Origin: Diphasiastrum complanatum
Lineage: Eukaryota > Streptophyta > Lycopodiopsida > Lycopodiales > Lycopodiaceae
Length of the DNA: 64,000 bases
Reading direction: 5' to 3'
Assembly: GCA_029204225.1 (NCBI GenBank)
Contig: CM055097.1
Coordinates: 35,941,446-36,005,445, forward strand
Position numbers and translations under genes: made by a program. The notes under the pieces were generated by a model, which saw only the letters and a program-made list of their open reading frames with translations, searched no databases and was not told where the DNA came from. Below are positions 36,160 to 47,580 of the stretch, piece by piece; within the stretch, counting starts at the first letter, position 1; every line of letters begins with the position of its first letter.

Positions 36160-36470
36160 CTAAGATAAAGATAAACTTCTCACAAAGGATACTAGAACAT
36201 AAGCTATGGAGGTAATGTCTACCACCCAAGGGAGGCCACCTATGTCCTGCATCAACAGATCAATACAATGTGCAGCACATGGTGTCCACACTATACCAGG
36301 ATACTCTGCCTCTATTAGACTACCCATATGCTTACAATCACTAGCGTTATCAGTGACAAGAACACACATCATATGTGAATTTATTGTTAAGATGTTCAAC
36401 ATTGAAAACATGCACCAAATTGTTACCAACTACACAACAACAAAGAAAGTGATGAATTTGACTCCTTCAT
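36160..36470 (-). pseudogene. hAT-family transposase fragment
   Basis: The minus-strand frame reads VLVTDNASDCKHMGSLIEAE, YPGIVWTPCAAHCIDLLMQD and IGGLPWV. TDNA.N followed by the C.AHC..L...DI block is typical of the central part of plant hAT (DUF659-type) transposases. Only about 90 residues remain; the BED finger and C-terminal dimerisation region are missing. Confidence 0.8.
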
Positions 36471-36649
36471 AGACCATGCAAACAATGTATGGTAATATAC
36501 CTAGCAAAGACATAGGCATAGAACTTTTGATCTCTAAAAACTGATTACTCGAATGAATTACCTTAATTGTCAACCTAACTGTGAAAAATGTAAAATTCCT
36601 CTATGTTGATACCCTCTATGTTGCAAATTTATTTGTTACCATCTATGTG

Positions 36650-37144
36650 TAAGTAGATGATAGGGTAAATTTTGGCTTAGGAGGCAACTCGAGCAAGTAC
36701 ACTTGTAATTCCATGACTAGGCCAAAAATGATTTGTCATGTGGCTTGAGCTAGTTAGGCTTACTACAAGTGTCAAGATTAGATTTGATATGTGACTCATT
36801 CCTAAGTGTTGGCATGAGATCTAGTGACCAATCGAAAGAGAGTTTTTCATCAAATTGGTCCAATCAAATTAAAGGAATCATAAGTCACTCATCTAATCAC
36901 ATCTAGAGGAGGAGAAAAAGGGGTCCAATGAGAGTGAAGCATCCCCTACCTTGAGTTCCTATTAGAAGGCTTGACAGATTCATTATGTACTAAGTTTTTT
37001 GGAGTTAATGTGAGATACAACATTTTGAGTCATATTGGCATTCTCTCTCTACCCGAGGCTTGATAGTTAGATTCTCTCTCTACATGAGAGCATGGCTTTT
37101 CCATACTCAATTTTTTCAAGTACAAGTTTCCACACGTGTGTATG
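36650..37144 (+). repeat. Left part of an LTR split by the copia insertion
   Basis: It ends with CACACGTGTGTATG directly against the copia LTR at 37145. Its continuation is at 43226-43390, ending ATTCAACA before a primer site. The sequence includes CTCTCTCTACCCGAGGC and GGTCCAATCAAATT, shared with other members near 23.1, 57.1 and 59.5 kb. The left boundary is approximate. Confidence 0.6.
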
Positions 37145-38140
37145 TGTGGGAGAGAGAGGGGAGATATATGACGAACATGAACGAGACACAAACTCGAATA
37201 AGAAACGAACGAGAAACAAACTCGAACAAAAAATGTTCGTGCGTAGCGGAACGAGTTATATGACTCTCTCCATAACCATGACTATGCCTGAACAGAACTT
37301 TAATGATGGAAATCATGGTCATTCTAGATTACGTAGCCAAGCATTAATAGATGAAGCGCCAGAAGAATAATTTGTTGCGAATAGCAAGACAAATTATATG
37401 TCGCAAATGATTCGCGAAGAGCTAGATTGTCGCGATAATAATTCGTGAAAGACAAGACCAAATGTTAGTTGTCTATTACCAGAAAGAACAACTAGAAAGA
37501 TCAGACAGAATGAATGATAAACATAGCAATATTAACATAGATTTGAATGCAGAACAAAGAGCTATATCAGATTAAGTATATCATGTATACATGTCAATAA
37601 TGCGGTAGAGCACAAGATAATAGCGGACAAAATCGTGTGCCCTACGAAACTTATTTCAATTTGTAAAAAGAGATGAAACCTTAATTCTGACAAGAATGAA
37701 GAATCAATGCTCAGGGCATCTACTTCGTCTACTTCTTTATCTGTCTCTTCACTCATCAACTTATTCACCCATACTCAAATGGTATCCAGTATATATATAC
37801 ATTATATTACAGGTGTGCAGATGTGGAAAGTACAGTGGATGTGCTGTCTGTAAGAGATCGTGGGTGGCCGCAGTCGTTGTCCAGTCTATTGGCGCAACTG
37901 CATGGAGTGAGCATGAAAAGGTGCGACATCAGTCAGTGCTAAAGTGACCGTTGGTGATGACGTTTCGCCTGTGACCATAACTTGTGTAAAAACATAGTGT
38001 CACGATTCTTTCACGTTTTATTCGTCTGTGTGAATTTGCGTGTATATATGCAGTTTGCGCGACAACGTCAGTAAATATGTAGCATGAATGGAGGCAAATT
38101 AAAATGGGATTTAAGGAGAGTAGAAGTAATAAATCCAACA
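37145..38140 (-). repeat. 3' LTR of minus-strand copia
   Basis: On the plus strand it begins TGTGGGAGAGAGAGGGG and ends AGTAATAAATCCAACA. It pairs with 42195-43225. Length is 996 bp. Confidence 0.92.
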
Positions 38141-38149
38141 CCCCCCCTT

Positions 38150-41100
38150 AATCTGGATCCGTGAATGCCTTGATCTTTAGATTGAGCAAGGCACAAAATT
38201 TGTTGTGTGGATTTACACTGAGTGCTTTCGTGAAGATGTCTGCAACCATGTCTTGCGTTCTGCAGTATGTTAAGCTCACCTCTCTGTTGAGAACCTTGCC
38301 CCTGATACCTGAAATTAATGTGTTTACTCCTAGAATGAAATCTAGGGTTGGTCGATAAGGCAATAGCACTTTGGTTGTCACAAAACAAAATTGTAGAGTT
38401 GTACTGATATAGATTGATGTTTGACAGCAAATTTCTCAACCAAAACGCTTCCTTAATAGATTGAGAAGCAGCAATGTATTTTGCTTCAGTAGAAGAAAGT
38501 GCGATAGAGGTTTGCTTACGATTGTTCCACAAAATATGACCGTCGTTGAAGAAGAATGTAAATCCAGATGTGGACTTATGATTAGCTGCATCCCTTCCCT
38601 AGCTTGCATCAGAATAACTACTGAGCTGATGAAGATTGTCGTTGCTGACATCTCCATAGCAGATGCACTGGTCTATGGTAGCTCAAATATACCTCATGAC
38701 TCGAATAAGAGCCTTCCAATGGGTAATGCTAGGGTTAGCCATGTCTTGGCTGAGTGAGCTAACAACAAAAGAGATATCTGGTCTTGTACAGACCATTGCA
38801 TACATGAGATATCCTAGTATCGATCGATATGTATACCCTCTCATTTGCTCCTCTTCCTGCTTGGTCTGGGGACTTTGGTCCTTTGACAAATGCAGGCCTG
38901 GATCCATTGGTGAGTGAGCTAATTTACAATTCATCAAATTGTATCTGTTAAGAACATTATGAAGATACCTTTGTTGAGTGATGTAAATCAGTCGATTTGC
39001 TCTGTCTCTGTGGATTTGAATTTCTTGATAGAAGTGAGCTTCACCCAGATCAGTCATGTCGAATTCTAAGAACAACATCTGTTACGAATCCTTAACCATA
39101 TTGGTATTGTTGCTGAAGAGCAACGTATCATCCACAAACAAGGTGATTATAATGAAGGATTGCTACATTCACTTCAAATAAACGTTGCGATCAGTAGTGC
39201 TTGGTTTAAATCCTTGTTCAGTGAGAAATGTATTGATCCTCTGAAACCAAGCCCTGGCAGACTGTTTCAAGCCGTACAGTGCTCTGTGGAGTTTACAGAC
39301 ATGATTCTTCATGCCTTCTAGAATGTATTCTTCGGGTTGGATCATGTAGATATCTTCTTGTATAACTCCATTCAGATAGGCTGTTTGTACATCAAGTTGA
39401 TGTACTTTGAGATCGACAGCTGCAGCATAAGACAGGAGTATTCAGATCGACAAATTTTTGATGACTGGACTAAAAGTCTCACTGTAGTCGACATTCAAGA
39501 TCTGGGTGAATCCTCGTGCTACCAGTCTAGCATTCCTTCGATCAATTGCTCCGTTGGCATTACATATGATCTTAAAGATCCATTTGCAAGCAATAATATT
39601 GCAGCCAATAGGAGCTTTGACTAATGACCATGTCCGATTCTTGATCAGAGAGGAATACTCTTTGTCCATGGCTTCTCTCCAGAGATCAGAGTCTGGTTGG
39701 CTAAGTGCCTCTTTGACTTTCATCGGTTCCTGCATTAAGAGACAGGCAGACTCATGAGTATACCTTGTGGGTTGTCTGCACACTCGGCTTGATCTTCTGG
39801 GAGGACTCGACTGACAAACCGCTCCTGGAACTTGTTGCTGGGTAGCAGCAACATCTTTGTCTGATTCGCTGTCTCGAAGTGGGTCGACAATAGACACGCC
39901 TGAGCTAGAATCTCGGACTATCGTGTCAATGGCAGGTGATGAAGGTTCTTCTTGAGCAATATCCTTGCCTTTGAGGTCGACGAACTAATCCTCGATAAAG
40001 ACTGTATCCTGGCTATACAAGATTTGTTGGGTATCAGGATCGTACAACTTGTAAGTGTTATCAGACGAAGTATATCCGGTCAGGATGGTCTTGAGACCTT
40101 GGAAGTCCAATTTCTTCCTTGTTTCCTTTGGGATCTGCGCGTAGGCAATGCACCCAAACACTCTTAGGTTCTTCAAAGAAGGCTTAGAGCCTGTCCACAC
40201 CTCGTGGGGTGTCTTATCTGAGAGGGCCTTGGTCGAACATCTGTTCTGGACGTAAGCTACAGTGGAGACAGCTTCAATCCAGAACTTTTTGGGCAACGAT
40301 GCATGCGATAGCATACACATAGCAGATTCGACCAGAATATGGTTCTTCCTCTCAACTAAGCCATTAGACTGAGGACTGTAAGGAGTGATGAATTGCTGCT
40401 CAATGCCTTGGCTTTGGCAGTACTCCTTAAACTCGACAGAGATATATTCTCCACCGTTGTCTGACCTTAGGGCCTTGATCGTCCTTCCAGTCTCCTTTTT
40501 TGCACGCTCCTTGAAGATTCTGAAGCAGTTGAAGGCTCCTAATTTCTTCTTTATGAAGTACACCATATTCCTTCTGGAGAATTCGTCAATAAAGGTTATA
40601 AAATACTTGGCGTCCTTCAGCAAAGGATTTTTCATCGGGCCACAAATATCTGAATGTACAACATCTAACAATCCTCTAGCAACATGCTGATGGCTTGACT
40701 TAAATGGTTTCCTAGTCTGTTTACCAACTAGACAGTCTTGACAGACAGGTAACTCAACCTTTTTGTGAGGATCAAGAACAATAGATTGTCAAGACATTCG
40801 TTGTACATCAGCATGATTTAAATGACCAAGTCTATAATGCCAAAGTAAACCTTTATTTGAATGAATTGAAGTACTGAGAGCCTGACTAGAGGCAGAAAAG
40901 CAATGACTCAACTTATACAAGTATCCATGTCTCTTTTCGAGTGCTAGGATCTTGCCTGTCCTATCAACTACTTTACACTGATCACATTCGAACTCTACTC
41001 TATGTCCTAGATCTGTTATTCGCTTACAGAGAGCAGATTCGTAGATAACTTTGGTACATACAGGACATTAGAGATTAGCTTAGACTGATCATTTGCAAAG

Positions 41101-41240
41101 CATAATCTTACAGTGCCTTCACCTTTAATAGTTTGTGTGCTAGTGTTGTCATGGTGAACGAATTTTTGAGTACTGTAAGGTGTATAGGACTCAAAACAGC
41201 CAATGAGACTAGTCGTGTGCTAAGTGGCTCCGGAATCTAG
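38150..41240 (-). pseudogene. copia pol: integrase, RT, RNase H, lightly broken
   Basis: On the minus strand the integrase ORF 40671-39985 is open for 228 aa and has the three catalytic contexts HSDICGP, LRSDNGGEY and NGLVERKN, plus the post-core region VFGCIAYAQIP. RT begins in 39897-39442 (EAMDKEYSSLIKNRTW, CKWIFKI, ARLVARGFTQ) and continues after a frameshift with RALYGLKQSARAWF and the catalytic FVDD (about 39110-39121), then 39078-38683. RNase H follows (TSIALSSTEAKYIAASQS, FCDNQSAIALS, HSRSKHI) at 38532-38300. Protease and pre-integrase lie between 41240 and 40700 with stops. The RT box is FVDD rather than the usual YVDD. Confidence 0.85.
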
Positions 41241-41278
41241 GAACCAAGAACTGTCGCCAGATGCTCCTTGATGATTGG

Positions 41279-42010
41279 TCATGAAGGCATCATGATCCGC
41301 TTCTTGAATAGGCTATGGAGCTTCTGTAGCTGCATTTGCCACTTGATTCGACTGTCCTTTGCTGTTGTTTTTCGCTTTGATTGCTTCGAGCCTTTCTTCT
41401 TCTTCTGCTTTGTCGTGCTCTTGTTGGTGTACAAGGCGTGAGAATCAGCTAAGAAACTTGAGGCTTCGTTCATCCGCATGTCTTCCTGCAACAACATAGT
41501 AATGACTCTCGAAAGAGTCAGTTCTTGATGTGTCATAATGATCATCACCCAGCTGTCGTAAGAACTTGACAGACTTGTAAGTAGTTGCATCACTGTGTCT
41601 TGATCGTCTATGACAGATCCGATAGTGGCCATTTGTCTTAACAGATTCTTGAATTGATTAATATGATTATGCAAAGAATCACCATTCCTCATCTTGAGGG
41701 AGTAGAATTTCTTCCTAAGATGTAGCTTGGAAGCTATATCTCGCACTTCGTATAGCGTGCTCAAGATGTCCCAGACTTTTTTTGATGGCCGAGCCTCGGA
41801 TACATGACCAATTTGGGTATTTGTAATGTTGAGGATGATCAGCGCGAAAGCTTTTCCATCCTTCAGCTTTCATCTAGCAACTGTCGCGTCGTCCACTTCG
41901 GGTTTCTCTTCTGCACCTGTAACGACGTCGTACAATTCTTTTGCCATTAGCACAGTTTTCATCTTAAATTTCCACAAATGGTAATTGGCTCCATCAAGCT
42001 TGTCCATGAT
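41279..42010 (-). pseudogene. copia gag, knuckle deleted
   Basis: The minus-strand frame starts MDKLDGANYHLWKFKMKTV at 42006, is stopped near 41873 by a TGA where the plus-strand copy has TGG (Trp), and resumes as 41764-41279. Compared with the plus-strand element, the segment encoding the CCHC knuckle is missing: KKGSKQSK runs straight into the post-knuckle region in a shifted frame (RKTTAKDSRIKWQMQLQ). A deletion of roughly 100-150 bp is inferred. Confidence 0.8.
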
Positions 42011-42182
42011 AGGATTGGCTTTCCCTTGGGAATCCATGTGGAAGAGTTAGTCTAAGTGATAGGAGAAACTATTAGTGACTTAAGTATGAAAATCTGATAC
42101 TGAAAAATACAGAACAAGAAAACAATTACTCTATCGGCTAGTAGAGTCTTGTACTGAGGAAACTTATCAAGCTATGAAAATA

Positions 42183-42194
42183 GCTCTGATACCA
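42183..42194 (-). promoter_or_regulatory. copia primer-binding site
   Basis: GCTCTGATACCA on the plus strand is the complement of TGGTATCAGAGC, placed exactly inside the 5' LTR (42195-43225). Confidence 0.92.
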
Positions 42195-43225
42195 TGTGGG
42201 AGAGAGAGGGGAGATGAATGACGAACACGAATGAGACACAAACTTGAACAAGAAATGAACGAGAAACAAACTCGAACAGAAAATGTTTGTGCACAACGGA
42301 ACGAGTTATACGACTCTCTCCGTAAGCATGACTACGCCTATCAGAATGAACAAAACTTTAATGATGGAAATCATGGTCATTCTAGATTACGTAGCCAAGC
42401 ATTAATAGATGAAGCGCCAGAAGAATAATTTGTCGCGGATAGCAAGACAAATTATATGTCGCAAATGATTTGTGAAGAGCTAGACTGTGCTCGATTGATA
42501 ATTAGTCATGAATGATTCACAAAAGACAAGACCAAATGTTAGTCGTCTATTACCAGAAAGAACAACTAGAAAGATCAGACAGATTGAATGGTAAGCATAA
42601 CAATATTAACATAGATCTGAATGTAGAACAAAGAGCTGTATCAGATTAAGTATATCATGTATACATGTCAATAATGCGGTAGAGCACAAGATAATAGCAA
42701 ACGAAACCGCGTGCCCTACGAAACTTATTTCAATCTGTAAAAAGGGATGAAACCTTAATTCTGACAAGAATGAAGAATCAATGCTCAGGGCATCTACTTT
42801 GGTCTACTTCTTTATCTGTCTCTTCACTCATCAACTTATTCACCCATTCTACTAAATATTCAAATGGTATCCAGTATATATATACATTATATTACATGTG
42901 TGCAGATGTGGAAAGTACAGTGGATGTGTTGTCTGTAAGAGATCGTGGGTGGCCGTAGTCGTTGTCCAGTCTATTAGCGCAGCTGCATGGGGTAAGCGTG
43001 AAAAGGTGCGACGTCAATCAGTGCTAAAGTGACTGTTGGTGATGACCTTTCGCCTGTCACCATAACCTGTGTAAAAACACAGTGTCGTGATTCTTTCGCC
43101 TTTTATTCATCTGTGCAAATTTTCATGTAAATATGCAGGCTGCGCGACAACGTTAGTAAATATGCAGCATGAGTGGAGGCAGATTAAAATGGGGTTTAAG
43201 GAGAGTAGAAGTAATAAATCCAACA
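42195..43225 (-). repeat. 5' LTR of minus-strand copia
   Basis: Plus-strand TGTGGGAGAGAGAGG to AATCCAACA, 1031 bp. Compared with the left LTR it differs by numerous C/T (G/A) changes and a few short indels. Confidence 0.92.
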
Positions 43226-43390
43226 TTATGTACTTGTTTCATTGCTATATGCATGTAATCAAGTGCTCTTGCCTTAGTTTTTTTGAGATAGATCTTGATT
43301 ATCAATCTATACTTGATCTTTGTGCAATCACCAAGTCTTAGGAGATCATTATCACACTTTAGGGCACTCTCACATGTGTGAAATTCAACA
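43226..43390 (+). repeat. Right part of the split LTR
   Basis: It continues the LTR interrupted at 37144. It ends CACATGTGTGAAATTCAACA and is followed directly by a primer site. Confidence 0.7.
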
Positions 43391-43402
43391 TGGTATCAGA
43401 GC
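43391..43402 (+). promoter_or_regulatory. Primer-binding site
   Basis: TGGTATCAGAGC immediately after the LTR end ATTCAACA. It defines the plus-strand host element into which the copia at 37145-43225 was inserted. Confidence 0.88.
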
Positions 43403-43949
43403 CTACCTAAGATATCTATGCATACATCACGATTGATGTGAAACCAAGTGGTTCTCTTCCAAGTTAGATCCAAAATCCATGCTAGTTGATAGCTTGCTAG
43501 AAAGCTAGTAGAATCAAGATTGTGTAGCAATTAGTTTCATATCAATTGGATCTTCCAATCTAAAGTTATATCCAATTGAATCAACGGTGGGTAGGGCACC
43601 CAACCTGGTTGGACACATTTTGTTTGACTTTTATCTTTCTTGTTTGATCCAAAAACTCAAGAAAAAGCTTGCCAATCTAGTCTATTTGAGATCTAGACAA
43701 TTTTTTTGAGGCCATAGCCACATTGTTTCATGCAATCCATCTGTATTTGAGTGATTTGTGGATGTTTTGAGTGCTTTCCATGTGTTTGTAAGGATTTGAC
43801 CCAAACTTTTTCTATATTTTTCATCTTTGAGTGAAAGGTTGATCTAGTTTGAGAGATATCGGTAGAGCTAGTGAGATTGATCTCACATCTTGTTGCAAGA
43901 TCTCACATTGGAGTTGGTAGTACACCTTTATTGGATCCTTTATTGAGAG

Positions 43950-44340
43950 AGTAGAAACACATGTTTTTCCATTACAAGTGATATTTTCCACTTTTAATGG
44001 CTTCCATGGGTTCCTTCTTATTGGAATCAAGTGAGAGACTAACTACCTCCAATTACTATATTTGTAAGATAAGGATGGAGTCAATTCTAATACTCCAAGA
44101 TGTGATGGACATTGTCTTTGGACTTGAGGAGGAGTCTCAAGTGGTGCTTGTATCTTAGTCAAGAAGGCTTGGGATTCACTCAATGCCATTTATGAGGCCA
44201 AGAACACTTCTAGGCTCCTCACTCTAAGGAACCAAATCTTCCAAAGTGGCCAAAAGAGTGGAGAGAGTGCTTCCAATTATGTATTGAGAGTCAGAGACAT
44301 CCATAGAGAGCTTGCATGTCCCTCTTTTGTTGCTTTTTGT
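43950..44340 (+). pseudogene. copia-type gag fragment
   Basis: Across frame changes the plus strand reads LTTSNYYICKIRMESILILQ, then KKAWDSLNAIYEAKNTSRLL, TLRNQIFQSGQKSGESASNY and VLRVRDIHREL. This is the UBN2-type gag domain of copia elements. It belongs to the element whose LTR and primer site precede it and is lost at about 44340, before the CACTA transposase remnant. Confidence 0.7.
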
Positions 44341-44429
44341 AGTGTGCCATGCATCCACTCTATAGTGCATTGCTTGGGAAATGGCTCAACATCATGTGAA
44401 CTTGTGGCCATGTGTCTACCTCTATTTTG

Positions 44430-46330
44430 TTATTGGCACTTTATAGACAAGGCCCTCTTTTTTTTCTCCTCTTCATATAGGTCTAACCATTTTTCCATAA
44501 CTCTACAATTATAAAGCATGAATGTAGAAATTTTTTCTCGTTGGAAGGGTGTCAATCTATGAACCTTTCCCATCCCTTGAGGTTTTTCACTTGTTACCTC
44601 TTCGGCCTCCTCATCATGCCACCATAGTGGAGCAAATGGATGTAGTTGGTGCAAAATTTTAGTAACATAAAAGAGAGATTCATGTACTAACCATCCCTCT
44701 GACATGCTACCTTCAGGCCTTGTCTTTTGATGCACAAAATCTTCTAAGACTTTCATGTATCTTTCCATAAAGAACATCCACCTTAAAAGTCACAAATGGT
44801 TAAAAATAAGTGTTTTATTTAATGAGTTCATGTATCAATTGATTTAGTTTAAATACACATGCAAAACAAAATTTATGCACTTATACCTAGTGTGCGGACC
44901 AGCAATAAAAACTTCTTCAACCAAGTGCACCAATAAATGCACTTGTGATTCCATGATGGAAGTCGGAAAATATCTCTCAAACATGACAATCTCCACCATA
45001 TCCTCACGTCTCTTGCGAAGATCTAGCTCATCCACTTGTGACATATTCAATTCGTTTTATGTTTATTTGAATTTCCAGTCAATAAATATTAAATAAAAAA
45101 ATGCACGAAGTACATGTAAATACCTGACAATGATTGATAGTTTTCATATGGTCTCACAAATATCTTTTGACAACCACCCGCGAATTGACAATGGATAGAT
45201 GAATTGAATCAACTTTAGCCAATCATGAAATTTGAGACCTTGCAAATTCCATCCGTTGTGAATGATGCCCATAGAGAATGGGCAAAACTAGTTGCTGTAC
45301 TAATGTCATGAATAATGGAACGCACATGGTGAAGCTCCTCCTTAGTGAATGTCCGAGGTACTTTTGGAGCATGATCTTCACCATCCTTTATCCAGTATTC
45401 TTTTTTGATGTTTGATTCTTTTAGATCATGCCTTGCATCAATGGTAACTTGTTCACCAATCAAGTGTTTCCATATAGATTCACCCACATTTTTAAATATG
45501 TGCATGAGATCAAGTAGGTGATTAATCAAAAGATTATTCCAATATTCCAAACGATGATAATATAGATAATCTTTTCATACCATCGATTGGCTTTGCTTGA
45601 GATTCCTCCCATAGTTTTCGCCAATCTTCCACAAACATCCTCTTTGGAGGCATCTCTCTCAACTCTTCCTCCAAAACCTCTTCTATGAGTGTCTCTGAAT
45701 GGATGGCCTTCATGCAAGTATTTACGATGATTTTCATACCAACTTTTTTGAGACTATAAGAGTATCTTCGCACAAGATTTGGCCCACACCAAAAACAAGC
45801 ATTTTTTCTAGCCGTTTGAAAGCCTGCCCAACAAATGGATACTATCAATCACTATTAAAAAAAGTATTTGTCAAAGAATAATTCTAGCCATTGTAGTATA
45901 TCATATAAATGCCGGAAACTAGTTGTATGTAACTGTAAACAAATTCCTATGTACACAAGATAGACATTGTTTGAATGATTACCTAAGCATTCACTTAATT
46001 TTGGATAGTCATGCATTGCGCACATTACAATGGCATGTAGTGTAAACTCCCTCTCATGTAAGGGGTGCAAAATGTCATATGCTTTTATCCCCTTTCACAA
46101 ATCTTCCAACTCGTCAATAAGCAGTTCAAGATAACCTGGCATTGGCTAGGAATTAGAAGTGACAATATAATGTGTCCCTTTTTTGTACTCAACCAAGGAG
46201 GAATATTATAATTTACCAAGCAAACAGGCCAAATGGACCATGTAGTTTTTCATACAACAAAGGGGTTCACACCATCTATTGCAAGACCAAAACTCACATT
46301 TCTTGACTCATTGGCAAAGCTTGCACCAAT
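44430..46330 (-). pseudogene. CACTA (En/Spm) tnp2-type transposase, broken
   Basis: Read on the minus strand from about 46330: ESRNVSFGLAIDGVNPF, YNIPPWLSTKKGHIILSLLI, EFTLHAIVMCAMHDYPKLS, LMHIFKNVGESIWKHLIGEQ, a TFTKEELHHVRSIIHD block, then VHLLVHLVEEVFIAGPHTRY and FFMERYMKVLEDFVHQKTRP with PEGSMSEGW. These follow the order of plant tnp2 transposases, including the C-terminal DUF4218-like region. The pieces sit in different frames with several stops and intervening sequence. The gene is cut on the right at about 46325 by the gypsy fragment. A CACTA terminus is present at 52268, but linkage to this gene is not shown. Confidence 0.85.
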
Positions 46331-47580
46331 ATTATGCCCACCCAATTGGTCCACAGAGTTTCACGTGCATACGGATGCATCAAAATATGCAGTAGGAGCT
46401 GTCTTGAACCAGCCAGGAGAACACAAAAAGGATTTCTCAATCCGATTTGCAAGCTGACAGCTCAGTGACTCAGAGGTGAATTATTCAACAATAGAGCGAG
46501 AGGCACTGGCTATGATTTACGCGGTTAAGAAGTTTCGACATTACTTGATGGCCACACATTTTGCTGTTTATACAGACCATCAACCCTTATTATATCTTGT
46601 TAATAAAACTTGCAACACAGGGAGAATCACTCTATGGTTACTTTTGTTGTTGGAGTTTGATTTTTGGATAGTGGTTCGCAAGGGGAAGTAGCAATACATG
46701 GCAGATCATGTGTTGCGAATCAAGGGGAACAAAACTGCTACCCTACTTGACGTTGAGCTACCTGACGCTGCCTTACTTTACATTGACACTGTACTAGAAT
46801 GGGCTACAGATATAGTTGAATATTTAATACTGGACCAACCAGATGAATCTTTACCCAAGACGGAACATCAAAAACTGATTCTAAAAGCGAGACCTTATCA
46901 GCTGATTGTCAACCATTTATATCGAAGAGGACCAAACGGTATTCTTCAAAGATGTATTCTTCCACAAGAGGCCACCCAAATTATTTCAATTTCATATGAA
47001 GGCATGGGTGGTGGTCATTTTGCATCCGACATTACAGTTCGCAAGGTGCTGCAATCAAGGTGCTAGTGGTCATAAGGATACAGATGAGTACTTGAAGAAG
47101 TGTGATGTGTGCCAGAGAGCTAGGAGACCAACTAGGCTGAACTATGATCCTTTATATCTAGTTCTAACTCAAGCACCGTTTGAGAAGTGGGGATTGAACT
47201 ACATCGGTCCAATTCATCTTGCCGCAATAAGTTCACAAGTCCGATATATTATCGTGGCCATATATTATCTCACCAAGTGGGTCAAAGCCAAGGTAGTATA
47301 AACAGCTGACGCTTGAGCAACTGCAAAGTTTCTATATGAGAATATCATTGGGCATGATCGTCGATTGCATAAGAAAGATCTTCGATCTGGAGATCTGGTC
47401 CTCATGTATAAAACCAAGGTGATCAAGAAAAAGTTGAATTTCACAAGCAAAGGCCCATTCCGAGTAAAGGAGATCCTCAGCCATAGAGCTGTGAACCTCA
47501 AGTAGTTAGATGGGATGCCATTCAACATGCCCATCAATGGTAGCTGGTTGCACCAGTATTGGCCACCACAATGAAGAAGA
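46323..47580 (+). pseudogene. Ty3/gypsy RNase H and integrase with deleted core
   Basis: It starts within the RT-RNase H connection (APILCPPNWSTEFHVHTDAS), continues with NYSTIEREALAMIYAVKKF and YTDHQPLLYLVNKT, a TAG at 46689-46691, then ADHVLRIKGNKT. The integrase zinc finger is intact as CDVCQRARR. The core begins KWGLNYIGPI, with Asn where the first catalytic Asp is expected, and stops at about 47300. The next readable part is RLHKKDLRSGDLVLMYKTK and GPFRVKEILSHRAVNLK (47360-47505), the C-terminal integrase domain, so most of the DDE core is deleted. The junction at 46325 with the oppositely oriented CACTA remnant looks like an insertion or rearrangement breakpoint. Confidence 0.85.

Larger units (their letters stand above)
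37145..43225 (-). mobile_element. Ty1/copia LTR retrotransposon, near full length, minus strand
   Basis: 6081 bp with both LTRs, purine tract (38141-38150, GGGGGGG on the minus strand), pol, gag and primer site. The flanking 5-mers GTATG (37140-37144) and TTATG (43226-43230) agree at four of five bases, as expected for an aged target duplication. The LTRs differ visibly, mostly by C/T transitions, so the insertion is not recent. It interrupts another LTR. It is the same family as the element at 28148-33034, in inverted orientation. Confidence 0.92.

Noticed and set aside
46233-46457. Single ORF spanning CACTA and gypsy sequence as a fusion gene
   Set aside because: The first ~90 bases are antisense to tnp2; the frame crosses a rearrangement junction by chance.
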